The notes under the pieces: generated by a model | Told to the model about the DNA's origin: nothing | The model's input: the letters and a program-made list of their open reading frames with translations, nothing else | Database searches by the model: none | Source: an uncultured Campylobacter sp. | Lineage (GTDB): Bacteria; Campylobacterota; Campylobacteria; Campylobacterales; Campylobacteraceae | Assembly (NCBI RefSeq): GCF_938045595.1 | Contig: NZ_CALIBB010000225.1 | Location: 1-9,970 of the forward strand | Direction of reading: 5' to 3' | Length of the DNA stretch: 9,970 nucleotides | Program-made: the position numbers and the translations under genes | In this document: piece after piece, positions 1 to 6,972 of the stretch | Layout of the letters: every line of letters starts with the position of its first letter | How positions within the stretch are numbered: the stretch's first letter is position 1

Positions 1-1
1 T

Positions 2-376
2 CCTAGACGAGACGGGCTAAATATCGTCCCGTTCATCGACATTATGCTGGTGCTGTTAGCGATCGTGCTTAGTGTCTCGACTTTCATTGCGCAGGGTCAT
101 ATCAAGGTAAATCTTCCATCTTCTTCAAGCTCGCAAAATCCGCAAGAAGATAAAAAAGTTACCATCAAAGTGGATAGCGAATCTAAAATTTATCTAGACG
201 ATGTCGCAATAAGCGAGGATGAGCTTGAGAAAAAAATTGCCGCTCTCGATAAAAACGATCTTGTCGTGCTAAAAAACGATAAAGACTCGAAATTTTCCTC
301 TTTCATTTCGATCATGGATGTCCTAAAAAAGGCAGGCCATGAAAAATTTGCGATCGTGACCGAAAAAGAGCAATGA
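2..376 (+). CDS. exbD: ExbD, biopolymer transport protein (5' end outside window)
   Basis: ExbD is the single-pass inner-membrane partner of ExbB in the proton-driven complex that energises TonB. The frame is open from base 2. The visible part begins with the ExbD hallmark LNIVPFIDIMLVLLAIVL: a transmembrane helix carrying the proton-pathway Asp (codon 38-40, equivalent to E. coli ExbD Asp25), followed by a periplasmic domain of about 90 residues ending in KFAIVTEKEQ. The ATG at 44 lies inside the helix, just after this Asp, so it is not the start; the true start is upstream of the window, probably only a few to a dozen codons away. The stop TGA overlaps the tonB start (ATGA), which implies translational coupling. 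ExbB is expected just upstream. The family call is confident from the motif and the neighbour. Confidence 0.93.
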   Translation, partial: PRRDGLNIVPFIDIMLVLLAIVLSVSTFIAQGHIKVNLPSSSSSQNPQEDKKVTIKVDSESKIYLDDVAISEDELEKKIAALDKNDLVVLKNDKDSKFSSFISIMDVLKKAGHEKFAIVTEKEQ

Positions 377-1221
377 ATAAAGATAGCGCAGTAGGCTTCA
401 TTGTATCTTTGGTGCTGCATTGCATCATCGCTGTGGGTGTTTTTGCTCTTTTATCGTCGGCACCGAAGCCGCCTAGCATGCCCGATATGATAGCCTTTTC
501 CATCGATAGCATAATGGATGAGGCCAAGCAGGGCGATATCTCCGATGAGCCCAATATCCCGCCTCTTTCCGATCAGTCCGAACCAGATCCTGAGCCAGAG
601 CCCACTCCGCCGGAGCCCGAGCCCAAACCGGAACCAACTCCGCCTGAGCCAGAGCCAATACCAGAGCCCGAGCCGATTCCTGAACCGGAGCCTATACCAG
701 AGCCTGTAGTCGAAAAACCAAAACCGGTCGAAAAGCCTAAGCCAAAGCCGGTAGAAAAACCAAAACCGGTCGAAAAACCTAAGCCGAAAAAAGAGCATAA
801 AGTTCAAAGCAGCGATAGGAATTTAACGGCAAAATTTGACCCCACAAAGCCTATTTCGCTGGGTAGCGGCGGGGGCGGCGGCTCCAGTAGCGCAGGTGGT
901 GGTAGCGACGCTATAACAAGCCGCGGAGATCCTAGCAATAGCGATGTCGGCAAGAAAATTTTCGCCATCATTTCTCGCTACGCGCAGTCGCACTACCCTA
1001 AAAATGCGCAACGTATGCGTAAAATCGGCGTCGTAGGCGTGCACTTTACCTATACGGCAAGTGGCGATGTTAAGGGTCTTCGCGTTACGTCTTCCTCGAA
1101 TGTCGATTCGCTTGATGAGGGCGCGTTAAGCGCGGTCGAGCGCACAAAAGGTAGCTTTCCAAAGGTCGAGAAAGATATGGAATTTAACTTTAGCATAAAG
1201 TATACGCTAAATTTTAATTAG
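373..1221 (+). CDS. tonB: TonB energy transducer
   Basis: TonB spans the periplasm and passes proton-motive energy from ExbB-ExbD to outer-membrane receptors for iron chelates and similar ligands. This 282-residue protein has the full TonB layout. A membrane anchor lies at about residues 6-30 (GFIVSLVLHCIIAVGVFALL, with the His typical of TonB anchors). A Pro-rich spacer at about 70-140 is first acidic (EPEP/PIPEP) and then basic (KPKPVEKP). A Gly/Ser-rich stretch follows at about 163-180, then the C-terminal receptor-binding domain at about 193-282, with the YP..A, G.V.V.F.....G.V and SSS...LD..A..AV motifs. The start ATG overlaps the exbD stop by 4 bp. No strong ribosome site is visible, consistent with coupling. 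The Gly-rich linker between the Pro-rich arm and the C-terminal domain is somewhat unusual. Confidence 0.93.
   Translation: MNKDSAVGFIVSLVLHCIIAVGVFALLSSAPKPPSMPDMIAFSIDSIMDEAKQGDISDEPNIPPLSDQSEPDPEPEPTPPEPEPKPEPTPPEPEPIPEPEPIPEPEPIPEPVVEKPKPVEKPKPKPVEKPKPVEKPKPKKEHKVQSSDRNLTAKFDPTKPISLGSGGGGGSSSAGGGSDAITSRGDPSNSDVGKKIFAIISRYAQSHYPKNAQRMRKIGVVGVHFTYTASGDVKGLRVTSSSNVDSLDEGALSAVERTKGSFPKVEKDMEFNFSIKYTLNFN
709..792 (+). repeat. Two-copy 42-bp tandem repeat in the tonB spacer
   Basis: Two adjacent 42-bp units (709-750 and 751-792) match at about 35 of 42 bases and include an identical 23-base core at 712-734 and 754-776. They encode VEKPKPVEKPKPKP twice, the basic half of the TonB periplasmic spacer. 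The unit is a multiple of three, so copy number can change without a frameshift and would alter the length of the periplasmic arm. Confidence 0.8.
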
Positions 1222-1251
1222 CCTTAAAGCTTCTATTAAAAACTTCTGCCT

Positions 1252-1281
1252 GGGCGGTGAAATTTTAAAAATTCACCGCCC
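1252..1281 (+). terminator. Hairpin after tonB, possible terminator
   Basis: gggcggtgaa (1252-1261) and ttcaccgccc (1272-1281) form a perfect 10-bp GC-rich stem around an AT loop, 31 bp after the tonB stop. The following bases (ttgccgctttatctt) are only weakly T-rich, so termination is plausible rather than certain. The position fits the end of the exbB-exbD-tonB transcript. Confidence 0.45.
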
Positions 1282-1493
1282 TTGCCGCTTTATCTTAGCT
1301 CGCAAAATTCCATCTCGGCGAAGTAAAATTTTAAATTCGCCGCTTCTGCAGCTTCTGCCGCGCTAGTTTTTACAAACGGATTGGCGCCGTGAAATTTAAA
1401 ATTTCAACGTAGAAAATTATGTCTTTTCAAATTTAGCCTAAGCAAGCATCTTAAAGCGTTAAAATTTTAAATTTAAGCTGCGAAATTGCTAGG

Positions 1494-1519
1494 AAATTCC
1501 ACTGATTTTAATGGAATTT
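1494..1519. promoter_or_regulatory. Inverted repeat at the -35 region, possible operator
   Basis: aaattcca (1494-1501) and tggaattt (1512-1519) are perfect 8-bp arms separated by 10 bases, ending 4 bp before the -10 box at 1524. A repressor bound here would cover the promoter. The same two arms, 8 bases apart, occur just before the HIT gene at 7657-7680. The arms are made of words common in this genome, so chance is not excluded. Confidence 0.3.
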
Positions 1520-1523
1520 TTAC

Positions 1524-1529
1524 TATAAT
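1524..1529 (+). promoter_or_regulatory. -10 box of the reductase-trpC operon
   Basis: A consensus TATAAT follows a T-rich stretch (gattttaatggaattttt), the typical Campylobacter sigma-70 arrangement in which a -35 box is often absent. Transcription would start near 1536, giving a leader of about 27 bases with AAGGA at 1553-1557, five bases before the ATG at 1563. Confidence 0.65.
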
Positions 1530-1562
1530 TTTGTATGAAATTTAAAAGATTAAAGGAAATTT

Positions 1563-2510
1563 ATGATAGACGTTTACGACTTGGCGGTGATCGGCGGCGG
1601 TCCTTGCGGCATCGCTTCCGTAGTAGAAGCCAAAAGAAACGGGCTTGCGCATGTACTTCTGCTTGAAAAAGGCGACAACCACTCTCAAACGATTAGGCAG
1701 TTTTACAAAGATAAAAAGCGCGTCGATAAAGAATATAAAGGCTTTGACAGCGAGACGCGCGGCTCTATTTCGTTTGAAACCGGCACAAAAGAGAGTGTGC
1801 TAAATTATTTCGACGAGCTCTTAGATAGCGACGAAATCGATACGAATTTCAAAAGTGAGGTCGAAAAGATCGAAAAGCACGCAGATGAGTTTTATATCAC
1901 GACTAACTCGGCTGGATACCGCGCGCGCAACGTCATCGTCGCAATTGGCAGGATGGGCAAGCCCAATAAGCCCGCTTATAAAATTCCACCTTCGATCACG
2001 CAACGCGTAAATTTCAATCTCGATAAATGCACGATCAATGAAAAAATTCTAGTCGTCGGAGGCGGTAACTCAGCTGCAGAATACGCTATAGCGCTATGCA
2101 AGACCAATGTCGTGACGCTTTGCTATCGCAAGCCTAAATTTACCCGCCTAAACGAGACGAACGAAAGCGACGTAATGCGCGAGACCAAATACGGCAACAT
2201 CATCTTGCGCTTAGGTATCGATATAGAGGCTCTTGAGAATGAAAACGGCAAGGTGCTGGTAAAATTTGATGATGGCACCGAGCTCGTGTTTGACCGCGTG
2301 ATATACGCGATCGGCGGCACGAGCCCGATCGATTTTCTTAAAAAATGCGGCATCGCTTACGATGAAAACGGCGTGCCGATCGTGGATGAAAATCTTCAAA
2401 CCGCCACTAGTGGGCTTTACGTGGGCGGAGATCTCATCAGCAGAAGCGGCGGATCGATCGTGGTGGCGATAAATCACGCTCATACCATCATCAAAAATAT
2501 CCGCAGATGA
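1563..2510 (+). CDS. YpdA/thioredoxin-reductase-like FAD/NAD(P) oxidoreductase
   Basis: This 315-residue protein is a two-dinucleotide-domain flavin oxidoreductase. The FAD-binding Rossmann motif is at residues 10-16 (IGGGPCG), a second GxGxxA-like NAD(P) motif (VVGGGNSAAEYA) lies at about 164-175, and the C-terminal FAD contact motif is GLYVGGD. The CxxC pair of true thioredoxin reductases is missing from the NADPH domain. Instead Cys15 sits inside GGGPCG, the position of the active-site cysteine in the YpdA (bacillithiol disulfide reductase) family. Length and architecture fit YpdA. Campylobacter is not known to make bacillithiol, so the substrate is open: another low-molecular-weight disulfide, a ferredoxin or flavodoxin, or a thioredoxin-like partner. 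It heads a five-gene run, preceded by a good promoter and an AAGGA site, and overlaps the next gene by 4 bp (ATGA). Confidence 0.82.
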   Translation: MIDVYDLAVIGGGPCGIASVVEAKRNGLAHVLLLEKGDNHSQTIRQFYKDKKRVDKEYKGFDSETRGSISFETGTKESVLNYFDELLDSDEIDTNFKSEVEKIEKHADEFYITTNSAGYRARNVIVAIGRMGKPNKPAYKIPPSITQRVNFNLDKCTINEKILVVGGGNSAAEYAIALCKTNVVTLCYRKPKFTRLNETNESDVMRETKYGNIILRLGIDIEALENENGKVLVKFDDGTELVFDRVIYAIGGTSPIDFLKKCGIAYDENGVPIVDENLQTATSGLYVGGDLISRSGGSIVVAINHAHTIIKNIRR

Positions 2511-3748
2511 GGCTTTATCAGCCGAAAAAAGGTTATCGCTACACGAGCGATACGATTTTTTTGTGGAATTTTATAAGAAGCTCAGGCGTGCGTAAAGCTG
2601 ACGCAGCATCGCAAAATGGCTCTTGGGCGCTGGGCTGTGGTGCGGAATTTAAAGACGCGACAGATGGAGGCTTTAATGCGCAGTTTTGCGCTTCGGATTT
2701 CGCAGGCGGTGAAGCGAAATTTTGCGCCGAGGATTGCGCTTTTAGCAAAGAAGAGTCGTATACCGCTAACCATAGCGTGGGGAATGATCGCGATTTTGGA
2801 AGTAAGGGCTGCGCTGAACTTCAGGCGGAATTTAAAATGAAATTTCAAGCGGAATTTCAGGAGAAATTTCAAAGCGAGCGCTGTAAAAATTCCTATTTTC
2901 AAAACGACGAAGCCTGGCATGCTTTAAAGCCTGATATCGCAAGCGGTGAAAATTTTAAATTTTGTGACGAGCAAATCGCGCAGTCTTTAGAATCTCAAAA
3001 GACGCACGATAAAGATTTCGCGAGCAAATTTAAAGACGCCAAGGTGCGCGAGGATTTTGCTGCGGAGCGCTTGTGTGACGGCTGGTTTGCCGCTTGCAAT
3101 GAGCGTAGTTTAAAAAGCGCGCTAAATCCGCGAGCGATATACGGCGACGTGCTGGATGTGGGCGCAGGATGTGGAATTTTGGGATTTTTGCTAAAACGCG
3201 ATTTTAAAAGCATTAATCTAAGCTTGCTAGAAATTCAAGAGCGAAATTTAGAAATCTTGAGGCTGAATTCTTTGCAAAACGATCTACCTGCCGAGATTTT
3301 GCACGCGGATTTTGCGGAGTTTAAAAGCAAAAAGCGTTTTGACTTTATCGTCTCAAATCCGCCCTTTTATCGAGAGCGCATTTCGCTTAGCAAAGAGCCT
3401 CATATGGCGCTTAGTAAGAGCGCAGCAAGCCTTAGCCTACGGGATTTCGTGCGATCTGCGAATGCTCATCTTAAGCCTGGCGGTACGCTTATTTTTTGCT
3501 ACGAGGCGGGCAAGCTAGCTAAAATTTGCGAGCTTTTAGGCGAGTTTAGGCTAAATTTGACGAGGCTTGGTTTTGTCTATCCCGACATTTCAAAGCCCGC
3601 TAAGCTCGCGCTTTTGCAAGCCCGTAAGAACTCGCGCTCGCCCTGTGAGATCGCCCTTCCGATCTACGCTAGCGCGCACGGAAAGCGCACCGCACAAGCC
3701 CACGCGATCTACAAAAGCGCGAATTTAACGAGCGTGGATTATGAGTGA
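2507..3748 (+). CDS. TrmN6-like tRNA (adenine-N6) methyltransferase with a large insert
   Basis: The ends match the TrmN6/YfiC family of SAM-dependent enzymes that methylate A37 of tRNA1(Val). Residues 1-25 carry the N-terminal signature LYQPKKGYRYTSDTIFLWNF. The SAM-binding motif I GDVLDVGAGCGILG starts at residue 213, and the catalytic N6-methyltransferase motif NPPF is at 284-287 (SNPPFYRERISLS). A normal member is about 230-240 residues and has only about 10-15 residues between the first two blocks. This protein has 413 residues because of about 180 extra residues (roughly 28-207) rich in Phe, Lys, Ala, Glu and Cys, with no domain I recognise and a 12-bp tandem repeat inside. The frame is intact throughout, so the insert is presumably translated. 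The start overlaps the upstream stop by 4 bp and the end overlaps the next gene by 8 bp. The exact RNA target is inferred from the family. Confidence 0.8.
   Translation: MRLYQPKKGYRYTSDTIFLWNFIRSSGVRKADAASQNGSWALGCGAEFKDATDGGFNAQFCASDFAGGEAKFCAEDCAFSKEESYTANHSVGNDRDFGSKGCAELQAEFKMKFQAEFQEKFQSERCKNSYFQNDEAWHALKPDIASGENFKFCDEQIAQSLESQKTHDKDFASKFKDAKVREDFAAERLCDGWFAACNERSLKSALNPRAIYGDVLDVGAGCGILGFLLKRDFKSINLSLLEIQERNLEILRLNSLQNDLPAEILHADFAEFKSKKRFDFIVSNPPFYRERISLSKEPHMALSKSAASLSLRDFVRSANAHLKPGGTLIFCYEAGKLAKICELLGEFRLNLTRLGFVYPDISKPAKLALLQARKNSRSPCEIALPIYASAHGKRTAQAHAIYKSANLTSVDYE
2828..2875 (+). repeat. Four 12-bp in-frame tandem repeats in the methyltransferase insert
   Basis: Four consecutive 12-bp units (2828-2839, 2840-2851, 2852-2863, 2864-2875) follow the pattern [ga]aattt[ac]a..., encoding EFKM, KFQA, EFQE and KFQS (residues 108-123). 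The unit keeps frame, so copy number could vary harmlessly. The predicted peptide is charged and amphipathic, possibly a short helix. Confidence 0.75.
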
Positions 3749-4100
3749 GTTCGGCTTCAGCTTCGATGCAAGCGCGTGCGAGCGCTGCGGCGGTAAGTGC
3801 TGCACGGGAGAGAGCGGCTATATCTGGATAGATGAGAGTGAGATTGCGGCGTTAGCGGTAAAATTTAAAATTTCGCCCGCAAGGATTAAAGAAATTTATT
3901 TACAAAAAATAGGCGCTAAATTTAGCGTAAAAGAAAAGCCCTTTGAAGGCGGTTTGGCGTGCGTATTTTTTGACGAGGCGCAGCGCAACTGCGGGATTTA
4001 CGAGCTGCGCCCGAAGCAGTGCTGTAGCTTTCCGTTTTGGGAATATTTTAAAACGCATACTAAAGAATTGGAGGAAGAATGTATCGGGGTAAGGTTTTAA
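3741..4100 (+). CDS. YkgJ-family cysteine-cluster protein
   Basis: This 119-residue protein has the signature of the YkgJ (UPF0153, CxxCxxCC) family, thought to bind a zinc or iron-sulfur centre; its biochemical role is unknown. The cysteines are C13-x2-C16-x3-C20-C21, then C74 and C84, then RPKQCCSFPFW (C94, C95) and a final C114. The block LRPxQCxxFPFW is the most diagnostic part of the family. The length is typical. The start overlaps the end of the methyltransferase gene by 8 bp, and the 3' end overlaps the TPR gene by 22 bp, so the three are surely co-transcribed. The pairing with the methyltransferase is, as I recall, conserved in other campylobacters, which hints at a shared or linked function, but no direct evidence is visible here. 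Confidence 0.85.
   Translation: MSEFGFSFDASACERCGGKCCTGESGYIWIDESEIAALAVKFKISPARIKEIYLQKIGAKFSVKEKPFEGGLACVFFDEAQRNCGIYELRPKQCCSFPFWEYFKTHTKELEEECIGVRF
4070..4078 (+). promoter_or_regulatory. Strong Shine-Dalgarno deciding the TPR gene start
   Basis: GGAGGA at 4070-4075 lies inside the cysteine-cluster gene, only three bases before the ATG at 4079. The spacing is short, but no other start codon would keep the signal peptide: the next in-frame Met is residue 15, in the middle of the hydrophobic core. This supports the start that gives a 22-bp gene overlap. Confidence 0.6.
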
Positions 4101-5923
4101 GCGGAATTTTAATCGCGGCGATGATTTTAGCGCCGCAGTATCTAAGTGCGGAGAGTGGGACGAATGCTGCAGCGGCGAAGCAGTCCGTTACGGATAAAAA
4201 GGCGTCTGATCGGAATTCCGGCATTGGCACAAAAAACGGTGCAAAAGATGCAATTAAAAAGAGCTTGATAAATCGCGGCGTAAGCGCTAAAAGTATAACC
4301 AAAGAAAAGCTAAATCACGCGATGCGAGCGCAAGAGGATGCCGAGCTAAATTTTGATTTGCTTACGGCTTTGGAGCTACTGCATAAAGATCCCGTCGCAT
4401 CGATGTTTTTATACGAAAAGGCATACAATAAAACGGGCTCGTCCGTTTATCTGCTAGAAGCGCTAAAGACTGCTTTTGCGATCAAAGATCGTAAAAATAC
4501 GGCGCGCTATTTAAAGCTCGGCGAAAAAAGCCTAAACTCAGACTCCGAGTATCTGCGAGTAAAAATCGGCTACTACTTAGGCATTAAAGATAATCTAAAT
4601 GCCAATACCGCTGCTCTTAAGCTAGTTACCGTAGATCCCATTTCGCGTAGTTACGCGATCTTAGCGGCGACATATTATGCGATGGAGAATTTTACTTTAG
4701 CCAAAACCTACTTTGAAAAAGCCTATGAGCTAGACAAAACTGACGAAAATCTCATCAGATTATGCGACGTGCTGCTAAATAAACTCAATGATTCGGACGG
4801 AGCGATCCGCATTATCGAGACGCATAGGCGCATCTACGGCTGCGCCCAGGGTATGGCGTGCGAGCTGCTAGCTGATGTGTATCGCGCGAATAAACGCTAT
4901 TTGGATGTCGCTAAGATCGATGAAGCGCTGTATGAAGCCAAAGGGGATAATAAATTCTTGGACGATATGATAGCGATTTATTACTACTCAAACGACTTTG
5001 ATAAAATAATCGAGCTTTTGAAGAAATACGACTACAAGCGCGAGCTTCTAATCGATGCCTACGCGCATAAGAAAGACTATAAAACCGCGATTAAAATGGC
5101 GCGCGATGAGTTTATGAAGACCAAAAATTACGACTTTTTGGCGATCGAGGCGATCTACGAATATGAAAGTGCGGGCAAAAGTGTGGACGCTAAAACCCTG
5201 TCTAGCGTAGTGGCAAAATTTGAAAATATCGCGCCGCAACTTAAAGACCCCGTGCACCTAAACTACTACGGCTACATCTTAATAGATCACGATTTGGACG
5301 TTCGCAAGGGCATCGAACTCGTCCGCCGCGCCCTGCAAAAAGACCCCGACTCGCCGTATTATCTGGACTCGCTTGCTTGGGGATACTACAAGCTTGGCGA
5401 GTGCGACAAGGCTAAAAATGAAATGGCTAAGATCAAAGACGCAGAATTTTTTAATTCCCCCGAAGGCAAAGAGCATTTAGAGGCGATCGATGCGTGCGCC
5501 GCTGGCACAGGCGTAGCGCCGCAGAATTCTATATCGCAAAACCCCGCTACGATAAAAGGCTCCGCGCCGAAAGATCAGGCGCCGCAAAGCCCGGCAACAA
5601 AAACCCCTTCGCCTAATTCCATAAAATCTACGGCGCCCGAAAGCTCTGCGTTAGATTCCGCGCGTCCGAGCTCCGCTGCAACGCGTGATTTAACGCCAAA
5701 AGACTCCGCTTCGCAAAATTCTGCTGGGTCTGCAAATTCCGCAGTTCAAAATCAGACACCAAATTCCGCGGCGTCTGAAAATTTTGCAACGCCCATAAAT
5801 TCCGCCGCGCAGAATTCTGCCTCGTCAAGACAAAATTCCGTATCGAGGCAGGATTTTATGCCAGAGCAAAATTCTACGTCGAAAGAGCCCACCGGCTCTA
5901 AAATCCAGACACCAAAGCAGTAG
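4079..5923 (+). CDS. Exported TPR-repeat protein with a low-complexity tail
   Basis: This 614-residue protein has an N-terminal signal peptide: basic start MYRGK, hydrophobic core LSGILIAAMILA, likely cleavage after LSA at residue 24. There is no lipobox cysteine, so it is probably a soluble periplasmic protein, whereas I recall the C. jejuni counterpart as a lipoprotein. Residues about 95-465 are helical TPR repeats. Clear units include AILAATYYAMENFTLAKTYF, followed by EKAYELD, and near the end a canonical DPDSPYYLDSLAWGYYKLGE with the helix DKAKNEMAKI. TPR folds act as protein-binding scaffolds, often in envelope assembly. From about residue 475 the protein becomes a Ser/Ala/Asn/Gln/Pro-rich, probably disordered tail of about 140 residues. 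It lies 2 bp before trpC, though no metabolic link is evident. The function is otherwise unknown. Confidence 0.82.
   Translation: MYRGKVLSGILIAAMILAPQYLSAESGTNAAAAKQSVTDKKASDRNSGIGTKNGAKDAIKKSLINRGVSAKSITKEKLNHAMRAQEDAELNFDLLTALELLHKDPVASMFLYEKAYNKTGSSVYLLEALKTAFAIKDRKNTARYLKLGEKSLNSDSEYLRVKIGYYLGIKDNLNANTAALKLVTVDPISRSYAILAATYYAMENFTLAKTYFEKAYELDKTDENLIRLCDVLLNKLNDSDGAIRIIETHRRIYGCAQGMACELLADVYRANKRYLDVAKIDEALYEAKGDNKFLDDMIAIYYYSNDFDKIIELLKKYDYKRELLIDAYAHKKDYKTAIKMARDEFMKTKNYDFLAIEAIYEYESAGKSVDAKTLSSVVAKFENIAPQLKDPVHLNYYGYILIDHDLDVRKGIELVRRALQKDPDSPYYLDSLAWGYYKLGECDKAKNEMAKIKDAEFFNSPEGKEHLEAIDACAAGTGVAPQNSISQNPATIKGSAPKDQAPQSPATKTPSPNSIKSTAPESSALDSARPSSAATRDLTPKDSASQNSAGSANSAVQNQTPNSAASENFATPINSAAQNSASSRQNSVSRQDFMPEQNSTSKEPTGSKIQTPKQ
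5500..5920 (+). repeat. Low-complexity region encoding the TPR protein tail
   Basis: The DNA is a degenerate mosaic of words such as caaaattc, aattccgc and gcgccg, read in one frame as recurrent QNSA, NSAA, SASQNS and ATP segments. There is no exact period, unlike a young tandem array. The words resemble those in the intergenic DNA at 1300-1350, suggesting expansion from or to non-coding sequence. Confidence 0.6.
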
Positions 5924-5925
5924 CG

Positions 5926-6726
5926 ATGATTTTGGATGAAATTTTAAAGCGCACTCGCGAGGATCTCGCGCTTCGTAAACAAAGACTGCCCGAGGATCTA
6001 CTCGGCCGCTCGCTAAGCGCTAATCCCTACGAGCCGCGCGACGTCATAAGCGCGCTTAGAAGCGACGAGAAGGATCCGCTGCGCATCATCGCCGAGATCA
6101 AAAAGGCAAGCCCGAGCAAGGGGATCATCCGCGAGGATTTTGAGCCGCTAAGCCTTGCCGTGGAGTATGAAAATTCAGGTGCGAACGCCTTTTCGGTGCT
6201 TACCGAGCCGCATTATTTCAGAGGCGACATCGAGTTCATCCCGCAGATCCGCCGCTATACCCGCATACCCATTTTGCGCAAGGATTTCATCGTCGATCGC
6301 TATCAGGTTCTCGAGGCGCTGGTTTACGGCGCGGATTTTATCCTGCTGATCGCCAAAGCTCTGGAAGGCAAACAGCTAAAAGAGCTGCTCGAGTTTGCCC
6401 GCAGGCTGGGACTTGAGGCGCTGTGCGAGATCCACGATAAGGACGATCTGAAAAAGGCGGTCTTCGCAGGCGCTGATATTATCGGCATCAACCATCGAAA
6501 TTTAGAGACTTTCGAGGTCGATACGAGCCTGAGCGAGCGGCTAATCCCGCTGATTCCAAACGGTAAGATCATCGTCGCCGAAAGCGGCCTACACTCGCAC
6601 GAGCAGCTTTTAAGCTTGCACGAGGCGGGCGTCGATGCGTTTTTGATCGGCGAGCATTTTATGCGCCAAAATGACGTCGGCACGGCACTGCGCGAGATAA
6701 AGCTCGGCGCGGGCGGCGAAATTTAA
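5926..6726 (+). CDS. trpC: Indole-3-glycerol phosphate synthase
   Basis: TrpC is a cytoplasmic TIM-barrel enzyme of tryptophan synthesis that closes CdRP to indole-3-glycerol phosphate with loss of CO2 and water. The 266-residue length is standard for a single-function enzyme. All key residues are present: E57 and K59 in IAEIKKASPSKG, catalytic K119 in ILRKDFI, E168 in LEALCEIH, N189 in GINHRNL, E219 and S220 in AESGL, and the phosphate-binding loop FLIGE. The more common form of the fourth motif is GINNRNL; His190 replaces the second Asn here. There is no fused TrpF domain. The start follows the TPR stop by 2 bp with no good ribosome site, so translation probably depends on ribosomes finishing the TPR gene. 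No other trp gene lies in the window, so trpC is separated from any trp operon. Confidence 0.96.
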   Translation: MILDEILKRTREDLALRKQRLPEDLLGRSLSANPYEPRDVISALRSDEKDPLRIIAEIKKASPSKGIIREDFEPLSLAVEYENSGANAFSVLTEPHYFRGDIEFIPQIRRYTRIPILRKDFIVDRYQVLEALVYGADFILLIAKALEGKQLKELLEFARRLGLEALCEIHDKDDLKKAVFAGADIIGINHRNLETFEVDTSLSERLIPLIPNGKIIVAESGLHSHEQLLSLHEAGVDAFLIGEHFMRQNDVGTALREIKLGAGGEI

Positions 6727-6972
6727 ACCCGCTTGTTTGATCGCGCAAGATCAGATCGGAACGAGAAGTTAAATTTAGCAAAGAGAGCGAAATTTTAAGG
6801 CGGTAAATTTTAAAATTCGTAAAATTCGGCTGACTTTAAAATTTAGCATTTCTTTAAATTTAGCGGTTGCGACGCGATCTAATATCGCGCGCTGCGTAAG
6901 CGTTCACGCTGTGCTTTGGCGTCGTGAGTTTATTATCACGCGCTGCGCGAGCGGCTGCGGAGCGAGGTTTAA

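Larger units (their letters stand above)
1222..1562. other. Intergenic region between tonB and the reductase operon
   Basis: This 341-bp stretch shows no credible gene. It is built from short AT-rich words (aaattttaaa, gcaaaattcc) mixed with GC-rich blocks. It holds a strong hairpin at 1252-1281, a weaker one (cggcgaa at 1316-1322 with ttcgccg at 1336-1342, 13-base loop), an inverted repeat at 1494-1519, and a -10 box at 1524-1529 serving the next gene. Confidence 0.7.

Noticed and set aside
44..376. exbD starting at the ATG at 44
   Set aside because: That Met follows the conserved proton-pathway Asp inside the transmembrane helix; the frame stays open to base 2 with clear ExbD sequence, so the start is outside the window.
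451..807. Minus-strand open frame of 118 codons rich in Arg, Leu, Trp and Phe
   Set aside because: It is the complement of the tonB Pro-rich repeats, which lack stops on the opposite strand; the residue pattern is an artefact of that repeat.
4079..4160. TPR protein as a lipoprotein
   Set aside because: The signal peptide ends LSAES with no cysteine at a lipobox position, so signal peptidase I cleavage is more likely.
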